From Longibaculum muris (GTDB lineage: Bacteria; Bacillota_I; Bacilli_A; Erysipelotrichales; Coprobacillaceae), in NCBI RefSeq assembly GCF_004343035.1, contig NZ_SMCQ01000001.1:307671-371670 (forward strand): 64,000 nucleotides of DNA, read 5' to 3'. The notes beneath the pieces are model-generated. The model saw only the letters and a program-made list of their open reading frames with translations, had not been told where the DNA came from and did no database searches. Positions 58,134-64,000 of this stretch are shown here, one piece after another; position 1 is the first letter of the stretch; every line of letters starts with the position of its first letter. Both the position numbers and the translations under genes were made by a program.

Positions 58134-58151
58134 GGCTTTAGAGTGATATAT
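58122..58151 (+). promoter_or_regulatory. Phage promoter TTGATA-18-ATATAT, copy 3
   Basis: TTGATA (58122-58127), 18-bp spacer ending CTTTAGAGTG, ATATAT (58146-58151), 25 bp before the recombinase GTG start. Confidence 0.7.
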
Positions 58152-58176
58152 GTACTGAAGAAAGGAGGTCTGTAAA

Positions 58177-59949
58177 GTGCGAAAAATAACGAAAATTGAA
58201 CATACAATGCCAGTTATTCAGCATAGAAAAAGAGTTGCTGCTTATGCCAGAATTTCAATGGAATCCGAAAGAATGAACCATTCACTTTCTGCACAAATAA
58301 GCTATTACAATAACTTCATTCAAAAGAATCCTGATTGGGAGTTTGCCGGAGTATATGCAGATAATGGTATTAGCGGAACAAGCACTGCTAAGCGTGAAGA
58401 ATTTAAACGAATGATTGAAGATGCTAAAAATGGAAAGATTGATATTATACTTACAAAATCCATTCAGCGTTTTGCAAGAAATACAGTCGATTTACTTGAA
58501 ACAGTAAGAGCACTTAAAGATATAGGTGTAGAAGTTAGATTTGAAAAAGAAAATATAAACTCCCTAAGTGGAGATGGTGAGTTGATGCTTTCAATACTTG
58601 CCTCATTTGCTCAAGAAGAAAGTAGATCCATTTCTGAAAATGTCAAATGGGCTACAAGAAAAAGGTTTGAACAAGGCATACCTAATGGACAGTTTCAAAT
58701 CTATGGATACCGATGGAAAGATGATAAATTGGTGATAGAACCGGATGAGGCAAAGATTGTAAAACTCATTTACGATAATTTTCTAAAAGGTTTATCTGCA
58801 GAAAGCACAGAAAAGCAACTTGAAGAGATGGGTGTGAAATCGTATAAGGGCGGTCATTTTGGAAATACTTCAATTCGTCAAATCTTAAGTAACCTCACTT
58901 ATACAGGAAATTTGCTTTTTCAAAAAGAGTATGTTGTTGACCCCATCACTGGAAAATCAAAGAAAAACAAAGGAGAACTTCCACAATACTTTGTTGAGAA
59001 CACACATGAGCCAATTATCCCAATGGATGTATATAAGCAAGTTCAAGATGAGATAAAAAGACGAAGAGAACTTGGTGTTAGAGCAAATTGGAGTATTCCT
59101 ACTACTTGCTTTACTAGTAAGATTAAATGCTCCAACTGTGGTAAAAGCTATCGAAGGAGTGGCAAGCGTCAAAGAAAAGACCCAGATAAGGTCTATTACA
59201 TTTGGATTTGTTTAACTAAATCAGAAAAGGGAAAAAGGTACTGCGATGCTAAGAGCATACCGGAAAATACATTGAAGAGGGTTTGTGCTGAGGTTCTTGG
59301 CACTGAGGAATTTGATGAAACTGTCTTTGAAGAAAGAGTGGATAAGATTGTAGTTATTGGTGATGATACGCTTGAATTTCATTTTAAAGATGGAAGTACA
59401 TATCTTCAAAAATGGAAATCATCAGCAAGAACGGATTGTTGGACATCTGAAAGAAGAAAAGCCTGGGGAGAACTTCATAAGAAAAAATCCACAAACCCAA
59501 CAAGACATACTGAATTCACGGGTTTTGTGGTATGTGGGAATTGTAGTAATAATTATCGAGGGCAGTCAAACACTTATTCTGATGGAACGAAAGAAAGAAC
59601 CAGGCGATGTTCAGAAAGTTGCGGAAACACTGCAATTAAAGAATCAACTTTGAAAAGGCTTGTTTGTGAAGTGTTAGAGCTTGATGAATTTTCAGAAAAG
59701 ATAATGGATGAAAAATTAGATAAAGCAGTAGTTTTGAATAAAACTGTTACCTTTCATTTCAAAGATGGTTCTACTAAAACATTAGATTATAAGGAAAAGA
59801 AAAAAGGTACTCCTCACACTGAGGAATACAAGGAATATATGAGCAAATGCATGAAACAGATATGGGATGATGAGCGAAGAGAAAAAATGAGTCAAAGAAT
59901 GAAAAAACTAAGAGAGGATCGTGGTGATAAATGGCAAAAAGAAAAGTAA
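58177..59949 (+). CDS. Large serine recombinase 1, with duplicated C-terminal zinc modules
   Basis: The 590-aa protein starts at GTG after AAAGGAGG. The resolvase catalytic domain (about 18-165) has the nucleophile S27 in AAYARIS plus ILTKSIQRFARNTVDLLE. A recombinase domain follows (about 175-290). The C-terminal part is unusual: a zinc ribbon followed by a FHFKDGS block occurs twice (about 309-430 and 445-575), ending in a charged tail. It lacks the coiled coil of typical integrases, so it may work as partner of the next gene. Confidence 0.9.
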   Translation: MRKITKIEHTMPVIQHRKRVAAYARISMESERMNHSLSAQISYYNNFIQKNPDWEFAGVYADNGISGTSTAKREEFKRMIEDAKNGKIDIILTKSIQRFARNTVDLLETVRALKDIGVEVRFEKENINSLSGDGELMLSILASFAQEESRSISENVKWATRKRFEQGIPNGQFQIYGYRWKDDKLVIEPDEAKIVKLIYDNFLKGLSAESTEKQLEEMGVKSYKGGHFGNTSIRQILSNLTYTGNLLFQKEYVVDPITGKSKKNKGELPQYFVENTHEPIIPMDVYKQVQDEIKRRRELGVRANWSIPTTCFTSKIKCSNCGKSYRRSGKRQRKDPDKVYYIWICLTKSEKGKRYCDAKSIPENTLKRVCAEVLGTEEFDETVFEERVDKIVVIGDDTLEFHFKDGSTYLQKWKSSARTDCWTSERRKAWGELHKKKSTNPTRHTEFTGFVVCGNCSNNYRGQSNTYSDGTKERTRRCSESCGNTAIKESTLKRLVCEVLELDEFSEKIMDEKLDKAVVLNKTVTFHFKDGSTKTLDYKEKKKGTPHTEEYKEYMSKCMKQIWDDERREKMSQRMKKLREDRGDKWQKEK

Positions 59950-61511
59950 CTCAGATACCTGCTACTATAAATAAATATACTGCAAAACCGATGGACAGTA
60001 AGAAAAAGCGAAAAGTTGCAGGATATGCTCGTGTTAGTACTGACCACGAAGATCAAACTACCAGTTATGAGGCACAGGTTGATTATTATACAAACTACAT
60101 CAAAAGCCGAGATGATTGGGAGTTTGCAGGACTTTATTCAGATGAAGGAATCAGTGCTACAAATACAAGAAGAAGAGATGGATTCAATCGAATGGTGGCT
60201 GATGCACTTGATGGAAAGATAGATTTAATAATTACAAAGTCAGTTTCAAGGTTTGCAAGAAATACGGTTGATTCGCTTTCTACCATCAGAAAGTTAAAGG
60301 AAAACAACATAGAGTGCTACTTTGAAAAAGAGAATATATGGACTTTTGATAGTAAGGGAGAACTTCTTCTTACTATTATGAGTTCATTAGCTCAAGAAGA
60401 AAGTCGTAGTATTTCAGAGAATGTTACTTGGGGTCATAGAAAACGATTTGCTGATGGTAAAGTCAGCTTTGCTTACAGTAGATTTTTAGGATATGAAAAG
60501 GCTGCAGATGGTACGATAGTGGTGGTGCCGGAACAAGCAAAGACAGTAAAACTCATTTATAAACTTTTCTTAGATGGACTTACCTTTCATACAATAGCTA
60601 AAGAACTTACAAACCGTGGAATTAAGACTCCCGGAGGTAAAGATGTATGGAGTCAATCATCGGTGAAAAGTATTCTTACAAATGAAAAATATAAAGGTGA
60701 TGCACTTCTTCAAAAGGAGTTCACTGTTGATTTCTTAAATAAGAAGATGAAGAAAAACGAGGGTGAAGTACCACAGTATTATGTTGAGAATAACCACGAG
60801 GCAATTATTGATCCACAACTTTTTGACTTGGTACAAGTGGAAATTGAACGAAGAGGAAAAGGAAAATCACGATATAGTGGAATAACAATGTTCTCATCAA
60901 AAGTACAATGTGCTGAGTGCGGTGGTTGGTATGGCTCAAAGGTGTGGCACTCCAATGACAAATACCGAAGAGTTATCTATCAATGTAATAATAAGTTTAG
61001 AAATAATACAGGTTGTTCTACTCCTCATTTCATTGAGTATGAATTAAAGGAAATCTTCATCAAAGCAGTTAATGAGCTAATAACAGAAAAAGATGAGATT
61101 ATTGCTAACCTTGAATTGGTAAGGCAAGCCTTATGCGACAAAGAGGAATTGCTGAAGAAAAGGGATAACTTAGAACAAGAAATAGCAGTTACAGTTGACA
61201 TGACACAAGCAATCGTTGAAGAAAATGCAAGGAAAGCACAGAATCAAGATGATTACAATAAAAGATATAATGCTTTGGTGGAACGATACGATAAATTAAA
61301 AAGCGAGTATGATGAGATTTGCAGCACCATTTCTAATAAAGAAGCCAAGTATGAACAGATGGGAAGATTAATTACAGTTCTAAAAGAACAAGCGGATATT
61401 ATTACAGAATTTGATGAAGGGTTATGGAGCAGCCTTGCAGAAAAGATTGTAGTTAGAAGTAAGGAAGATATTACGGTAGTCTTTAAGGATGGAACAGAAG
61501 TAACAGTTTAA
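59931..61511 (+). CDS. Large serine recombinase 2 (likely phage integrase)
   Basis: The 526-aa protein has the full large-serine-integrase layout. The catalytic domain has S36 in GYARVS and DLIITKSVSRFARNTVDSLS. The recombinase domain covers about 185-300. A zinc ribbon (CAECGGWYGSKVWHSNDKYR...CSTPH) and a coiled coil (about 390-490) follow. It overlaps recombinase 1 by 19 bp. It would integrate the phage at an attB with a 2-3 bp core. Confidence 0.93.
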   Translation: MAKRKVTQIPATINKYTAKPMDSKKKRKVAGYARVSTDHEDQTTSYEAQVDYYTNYIKSRDDWEFAGLYSDEGISATNTRRRDGFNRMVADALDGKIDLIITKSVSRFARNTVDSLSTIRKLKENNIECYFEKENIWTFDSKGELLLTIMSSLAQEESRSISENVTWGHRKRFADGKVSFAYSRFLGYEKAADGTIVVVPEQAKTVKLIYKLFLDGLTFHTIAKELTNRGIKTPGGKDVWSQSSVKSILTNEKYKGDALLQKEFTVDFLNKKMKKNEGEVPQYYVENNHEAIIDPQLFDLVQVEIERRGKGKSRYSGITMFSSKVQCAECGGWYGSKVWHSNDKYRRVIYQCNNKFRNNTGCSTPHFIEYELKEIFIKAVNELITEKDEIIANLELVRQALCDKEELLKKRDNLEQEIAVTVDMTQAIVEENARKAQNQDDYNKRYNALVERYDKLKSEYDEICSTISNKEAKYEQMGRLITVLKEQADIITEFDEGLWSSLAEKIVVRSKEDITVVFKDGTEVTV

Positions 61512-61524
61512 TATTTACATGACG

Positions 61525-61553
61525 CACTCAGGCTAAGTCCTGGGTGTTTTTTT
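61525..61553 (+). terminator. Terminator after the recombinase genes
   Basis: CACTCAGG (61525-61532) pairs with CCTGGGTG (61539-61546), followed by seven T. A near-copy with the same arms is at 63866-63897. Confidence 0.9.
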
Positions 61554-61575
61554 GCTTTATGTGGAAGTTGCCTAA

Positions 61576-61604
61576 TTGTTATTTGCTGATTTTAGTGGTA
61601 TAAT
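61576..61604 (+). promoter_or_regulatory. Promoter of the HTH-Mrr operon
   Basis: TTGTTA (61576-61581), 17-bp spacer, TATAAT (61599-61604), 47 bp before the HTH gene. It is near-consensus, suggesting expression in the lysogen. Confidence 0.75.
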
Positions 61605-61650
61605 AAATTATCTTAATAGTGAAATAACTGTTGTTAGTAAAGGAGAACTC

Positions 61651-61866
61651 ATGCTTAAGAACAACATTGAAGTAGATGTAAAGGTAAAATGTATAGAACT
61701 AGGAATTACGCAAGCTCAGCTTGCAGAAAACATCAAAACAACAAGTTCATATGTAAATCGTGTCATCAAGAAAAAAGATGGTGTCATTAACAACACTTTC
61801 ATTAAGATGATGGAAGAATTGGGATATGATATCGAGCTGAATTATGTAAAAAGGACGGAGGAGTAG
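61651..61866 (+). CDS. Small XRE-type HTH regulator paired with Mrr
   Basis: The 71-aa HTH protein (VKCIELGITQAQLAENIKTT, then FIKMMEELGYDIELNYVKR) begins at ATG 61651 after AAAGGAG, one base before the Mrr start. It has the form of the LLM-class HTH common beside recombinase-borne defence genes and probably autoregulates the pair. Confidence 0.8.
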   Translation: MLKNNIEVDVKVKCIELGITQAQLAENIKTTSSYVNRVIKKKDGVINNTFIKMMEELGYDIELNYVKRTEE

Positions 61867-61867
61867 T

Positions 61868-62776
61868 ATGTATTATGATACATTAAATTCTGAACAGCAA
61901 GTTTCTTATTTGATAAAACCTATTATAGAAGTTTTGCAAGAGGCTGGTGGACAATTAGAACGTTCAGAAATAAGAGATAGAATTAGTGAAAAAGATGAGC
62001 GTATTGCTGAATTTGAACAAAAACTCTATACAGCGAGCAAGAGCGGAAATCAGTATAAAAAATTTGATTTTAAATTCAACTTTGCACTTAAGGAATTAAG
62101 CTATGTTGGATTTTTGACATACGAAAAGTATAAACCTCTTGTTACTTTAACATCAAAAGGTGCTGCAATAGATTTGTCCGACTTTGATGTTAAAACAGAA
62201 GTGCGTGAAAAAGCATCAGTTTATTGGGAAGAAAAGGCAGCTAAGAATAAAGATAAAAAAGTAAATGTTACAGATGAACTAGAAGAAGACGGTAAATCTA
62301 ATGAAGATGATGTTCTTGATGATGTAAAGGTGAAACTTCAAAGTGCGATTGCAAATATGACACCTAAAAAGTTTGAACAATTTTCTAGAGCATTGCTTAC
62401 AAAAATGGGAGTGCAGTTTACAGATAAAAGTGTAAAAATTTCAAACGATGGTGGTATCGATGGGTATGGTTATCATACTGATGATGACGATTTCAGAACT
62501 ACTCGTGTTGTAATTCAATGCAAGAGATATAATACTGCACCTGTTAGCGAACCAGATATCAACCAATTTTTAGGTGCGATGAATAAGTTCAAAGCTGATT
62601 ATGGTGTGTTTATTACTAATAGTAGATTTACAAATGCAGCTAGAGTTGCAGCAAGAGAAGGAACACCAATTACTTTGATTGATGGAAATGATCTTATCAG
62701 ACTTATTATAAAGTATGAGTTGTTTATAACTCCGGTTACTACATATGTTCTTGATGACTTTTATGACGAGGAATAG
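61868..62776 (+). CDS. Mrr-type restriction endonuclease
   Basis: The 302-aa protein has an Mrr_N winged-helix region (IKPIIEVLQEAGGQLERSEI, about 5-110), an acidic linker, and an Mrr_cat nuclease domain. The catalytic residues are D in SNDGGIDGYG (about 196) and Q-x-K in VIQCKRYN (about 216-219). Mrr-type enzymes cut methylated foreign DNA (type IV restriction). GGAGGAGT precedes the ATG. It would guard the lysogen against modified phage DNA. Confidence 0.9.
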   Translation: MYYDTLNSEQQVSYLIKPIIEVLQEAGGQLERSEIRDRISEKDERIAEFEQKLYTASKSGNQYKKFDFKFNFALKELSYVGFLTYEKYKPLVTLTSKGAAIDLSDFDVKTEVREKASVYWEEKAAKNKDKKVNVTDELEEDGKSNEDDVLDDVKVKLQSAIANMTPKKFEQFSRALLTKMGVQFTDKSVKISNDGGIDGYGYHTDDDDFRTTRVVIQCKRYNTAPVSEPDINQFLGAMNKFKADYGVFITNSRFTNAARVAAREGTPITLIDGNDLIRLIIKYELFITPVTTYVLDDFYDEE

Positions 62777-62954
62777 CAGTAAAACAGATAAGCTAGATGA
62801 CAGAAAGCAATGTAAATTGCTATTTGTAGGGTTTAGACGTTAGGGGTTGTTACAGTGATTTAGATAACAAGACTGATCGCAGTTCAAGCCACTCGATAAT
62901 AAGCGGTAGGCTTGGCAGTGAAATAGATAACAGGAGAAAAATGGAGGAATCATC

Positions 62955-63668
62955 ATGACAGATGAATTATTATATGCAAACCAGTGGAATACAAGTGCAC
63001 AATATTTCTATGAAAAGGGATACTATTCGTGGATGGAAGAAAAACTGTCATCATTCAACACTGTTCTAGAAATAGGATGTGGAACAGGATATAGTACACT
63101 GGCTTTAGTTGAAAAGGGGCATCAAGTTATTGCAATTGAGAAAAATATGGATTGTATCACACAGGCAAAAAAACTGCTCTCAGATAAAGGCTATTCAAAA
63201 CAAAACGTTATTTTTATTGAAGGTGATATAGCTGAAGATGATATTAGAAATGATTTAATTAATCGGTTCGAGTTTGATGTCGTAATCTGTTGGAATGTTG
63301 GGTCTTATTGGAATCGAAAAATGATAGAGTATTACCTTCCATTTATGCTTGAATATGGATTGGATAGACAGCAGATAGCGGCAAATCCGGAGTCATCTTA
63401 CTCTGAATTAATTATATGGAATGCCTGCCGACTGGCTTCTACAAAAGGAGTTGCCGCACATATCATAGATAGAGGAACAAAAGCGATTACAAAGCATACA
63501 GACTCTTATTATTATACATTGAAGGATGAATTCAATTTTAGAACAATAGAATATAATAATAAGGTTGCGAATTCAATCTCCGGTGGTGGAAGGATGCTTT
63601 CAACAAATGGAAATGTAAATTCTGAGGAAAAAGTTGATATAGTCTTTGTTTCTATTTTATATAAGTAA
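62955..63668 (+). CDS. Class I SAM-dependent methyltransferase
   Basis: The 237-aa protein has Rossmann motif I LEIGCGTGYSTLAL (about 37-50), motif II VIAIEKNMDC and the VVICWNVGSYWN segment in the motif IV position. No DNA-methylase DPPY/NPPY or PCQ motif is present, so the substrate is probably a small molecule, RNA or protein. AATGGAGG precedes the ATG. The 178-bp gap before it has a weak repeat (CAAGCC/GGCTTG) and no gene. Confidence 0.75.
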   Translation: MTDELLYANQWNTSAQYFYEKGYYSWMEEKLSSFNTVLEIGCGTGYSTLALVEKGHQVIAIEKNMDCITQAKKLLSDKGYSKQNVIFIEGDIAEDDIRNDLINRFEFDVVICWNVGSYWNRKMIEYYLPFMLEYGLDRQQIAANPESSYSELIIWNACRLASTKGVAAHIIDRGTKAITKHTDSYYYTLKDEFNFRTIEYNNKVANSISGGGRMLSTNGNVNSEEKVDIVFVSILYK

Positions 63669-63676
63669 TAAAAACA

Positions 63677-63705
63677 ACCCTCCTAGCCATTATGGTCAGG
63701 AGGGT
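63677..63705. terminator. Bidirectional hairpin after the methyltransferase
   Basis: ACCCTCCT (63677-63684) pairs with AGGAGGGT (63698-63705), with inner GCCAT/ATGGT pairing. The U-tract is better on the minus strand (TTGTTTTTATT). Confidence 0.7.
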
Positions 63706-63710
63706 TTCGT

Positions 63711-63865
63711 GTACCTATGGGTTGATGCGTTGATATCGATGTTAACACCAGATTTCAGGTCAACCGTGAGGTGGTCTCCCAGGTGGTTATCTGCTTGCCC
63801 CAGCGTTGTACCAGTGACTCATCAAATTCGGTGAGCTGAGCTGTCTGCTGTGCAATATCTTTACG
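63711..63865 (-). pseudogene. C-terminal remnant of another serine recombinase
   Basis: On the minus strand two frames give RKDIAQQTAQLTEFDESLVQ and, one shift later, DHLTVDLKSGVNIDINAST. These match the end of large serine recombinases (compare ITEFDEGLWSS and ITVVFKDGTEVTV in the gene at 59931-61511). The stretch is clearly more G+C-rich than its surroundings. It is the decayed 3' tail of a recombinase, 100 bp from the resumed hsdM. Confidence 0.65.
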
Positions 63866-63897
63866 CACTCAGGTTTAACCAACCTGGGTGTTTTTTT
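63866..63897 (+). terminator. Second copy of the recombinase-type terminator
   Basis: CACTCAGG (63866-63873), 9-nt loop, CCTGGGTG (63883-63890), seven T. Arms are identical to those at 61525-61546. Confidence 0.85.
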
Positions 63898-63908
63898 ATG
63901 CCTTAGGG

Positions 63909-63926
63909 GTGTGCAAAAATGCACAC
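63909..63926. repeat. Palindrome near the right end of the insertion
   Basis: GTGTGCA-AAAA-TGCACAC is a perfect 7-bp inverted repeat 43 bp inside the right junction. It could be a recombinase arm site or operator. Confidence 0.45.
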
Positions 63927-63968
63927 TGTGCATATCGTTCAAAAGTACAATCGTTCTATTGTATCAAT

Positions 63969-64000
63969 AACCTAAAGGTAACAGACCCAGCTTGTGGATC
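63969..64000 (+). pseudogene. hsdM: hsdM resumed: right junction and SAM-binding motif
   Basis: From AAC 63969 the frame reads NLKVTDPACGS to the window end. DPACGS(GG) is motif I of type I methylases and is what should follow QPTPGN at 12761. No start codon precedes it, so it is the 3' part of the same interrupted gene. The rest lies outside the window. Confidence 0.8.

Larger units (their letters stand above)
12762..63968. mobile_element. Composite insertion in hsdM (R-M operon, IS, prophage, recombinases)
   Basis: Everything between the two hsdM halves, about 51.2 kb, is inserted DNA. It carries a LlaJI-like restriction-modification operon, an IS256-family element, a near-complete siphovirus genome, two large serine recombinase genes, an HTH/Mrr pair and a methyltransferase. 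Whether this is one prophage with cargo or a prophage nested in an older element is open. The decayed serine recombinase end at 63.7-63.9 kb favours nesting. Confidence 0.6.

Noticed and set aside
12935-63960. ATCGTTC words at both ends of the insertion as terminal repeats
   Set aside because: The 7-mer also occurs in ordinary genes (for example near 2272, 22566, 30945, 41443), so it is not specific to the ends.

Overview
The window is A+T-rich DNA with AAGGAGG-type ribosome binding sites, TTGACA/TATAAT-type promoters, intrinsic terminators and gene families typical of low-GC Bacillota of the gut, most likely an Erysipelotrichia- or Clostridia-like host. The host assignment is inference; no rRNA or tRNA gene was seen. 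Almost everything here is mobile or defence DNA.

Layout. (1) About 0.1-10.2 kb is an integrative mobilizable element: a divergent XRE repressor, excisionase-like and tyrosine integrase genes, a ribbon-helix-helix protein, PrimPol and SF3 helicase replication genes, an inverted-repeat array and candidate oriT, MobC, a MOBP-type relaxase and a TnpV-like protein. Its cargo is an HxlR regulator divergent from a TauE-type transporter and an Old Yellow Enzyme, followed by small membrane proteins. Operator-like CTAACC-N6-GGTTAG sites lie at both ends of this region. (2) About 10.2-12.8 kb is a graveyard of defence genes: a frameshifted protein with a HEPN-like R-x4-H motif, a short reverse-strand remnant, a DUF262 (GmrSD-like) pseudogene and the first 199 codons of a type I methylase gene, hsdM. 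(3) 12.76-63.97 kb looks like one composite insertion of about 51 kb inside hsdM. The left copy stops in frame at ...QPTPGN, and the last 32 bases of the window resume in frame with LKVTDPACGS, the SAM-binding motif of HsdM.

Inside the insertion, 13.1-19.3 kb holds a LlaJI/BsuMI-like restriction-modification operon: a Cro-type regulator, two tandem C5-cytosine methyltransferases, a McrB-like AAA+ protein and a McrC-like PD-(D/E)xK nuclease. An intact IS256-family element with a perfect 8-bp target duplication sits in the operon's terminator. From 20.9 to 61.5 kb lies a siphovirus prophage of HK97 type. It begins with a lambda-like divergent control region: a reverse-strand protein with a C-terminal zinc finger faces an early operon, and repeated ACTTACATT sites overlap both promoters. 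The early operon has a leader peptide directly followed by a terminator that competes with a perfect antiterminator. Then come replication genes (Cas4/RecB-like DUF2800, DUF2815, DNA polymerase A, KilAC, primase-helicase, VRR-NUC, SNF2), HNH and terminase with a cos-like gap, a compact SAM synthetase next to two DNA methyltransferases, small late genes, head genes, tail genes with a tail-chaperone frameshift site, a moron-like gene, tape measure, tail tip and fibre, holin, an amidase with CW_7-type repeats, and two overlapping large serine recombinases. The right end (61.6-64 kb) carries an HTH/Mrr pair, a SAM-dependent methyltransferase and a decayed C-terminal piece of another serine recombinase, next to the resumed hsdM frame.

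The most interesting signals are regulatory and structural. Three copies of a motif GGGGTAAAA-N10-TTTCTTTGCCTGTTAYTT with exact spacing lie upstream of phage genes. Inverted repeats repeatedly mask ribosome binding sites. There is a leader-peptide attenuator, a phage promoter family TTGNTA-18-ATATAT, and an insertion that would restore a type I modification gene on excision while carrying its own restriction systems.
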